A stretch of DNA of 32,922 nucleotides from Betaproteobacteria bacterium (GTDB lineage Bacteria; Pseudomonadota; Gammaproteobacteria; Burkholderiales; SG8-39), in contig JAJDOG010000109.1 of assembly GCA_022340285.1 (NCBI GenBank), forward strand, positions 1 through 32,922, in the 5' to 3' direction. Positions within the stretch are counted from its first letter, which is position 1. Every line of letters begins with the position of its first letter. The position numbers and the translations under genes are program-made. Shown piece after piece: positions 32,861 through 32,922 of the stretch. The notes under the pieces are model-generated. The model was not told the origin of the DNA and did not search any database. It was given only the letters and a program-made list of their open reading frames with translations.

Positions 32861-32922
32861 CCGGCGCTCGTGTCGCGTTGACAGTCGCGGGTCCGTGTGT
32901 GAGCATCTTCGCCGCTCCAATG
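32861..32922 (+). other. Right-hand edge: short non-coding tail
   Basis: The last 62 bases contain no coding sequence I can support. TTGACA at 32878-32883 is a perfect -35 hexamer, but the matching -10 position (GAGCAT, 32901) is poor. The final ATG at 32920-32922 could be the start of a gene beyond the window. Confidence 0.3.

Noticed and set aside
1-32922. CRISPR arrays, insertion sequences, toxin-antitoxin or phage-defence genes
   Set aside because: No spaced direct repeats of array type, no transposase or terminal inverted repeats, and no recognisable defence domains were seen on either strand.

Overview
The window is a gene-dense, high-GC stretch of a bacterial chromosome, most probably from a betaproteobacterium. 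The evidence is the block sdhA-sdhB-sdhE-gltA-sucA-sucB-lpdA-zapE, an order familiar from Burkholderiales and relatives; a betaproteobacterial-style start of SucA; a small 4.5S-type SRP RNA; and the pairs parE-parC and dnaX-ybaB-recR. The lineage comes from gene order and protein character only, not from a phylogeny. All supported genes, including the tRNA and the SRP RNA, lie on the + strand. I see no insertion sequence, prophage, CRISPR array or toxin-antitoxin pair.

Region 1 (1-10048) is the TCA-cycle core. It holds the C-terminal part of succinate dehydrogenase flavoprotein (sdhA), the iron-sulfur subunit (sdhB), the flavinylation factor (sdhE, GTG start), citrate synthase (gltA) and the whole 2-oxoglutarate dehydrogenase complex (sucA, sucB, lpdA). 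The division ATPase gene zapE is attached directly behind. The gltA-sucA, sucA-sucB and sucB-lpdA spacers carry small inverted or direct repeats.

Region 2 (10054-20289) handles short acyl-CoA and 2-hydroxyacid metabolism: acuI (acryloyl-CoA reductase), prpE (propionyl-CoA synthetase), acs (acetyl-CoA synthetase) and a D-2-hydroxyglutarate-dehydrogenase-like flavoprotein. Between prpE and acs sit three genes of unknown physiological role that look like protein modifiers: a TPR-methyltransferase fusion, a SET-domain methyltransferase and a transglutaminase-like protein.

Region 3 (20334-25503) has tRNA-Ser(GGA), an unrecognised 111-residue protein, and topoisomerase IV (parE, parC). Region 4 (25595-32922) has a class V aminotransferase acting on glyoxylate or similar, the SRP RNA, a CitE-like lyase starting just after it, dnaX-ybaB-recR, a CaiB/BaiF CoA-transferase, and a radical-SAM protein of the PA0069/Rv2578c type. 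The last gene's promoter region carries a 20-bp palindrome close to a LexA box.

Most of the window is conserved housekeeping sequence. The best leads for something new are the LexA-like palindrome before the radical-SAM gene, the TPR-methyltransferase/SET/transglutaminase trio, the 111-residue unknown protein, and several repeat-bearing leaders (prpE, parE, gltA-sucA). No stretch longer than about 220 bases lacks a gene.
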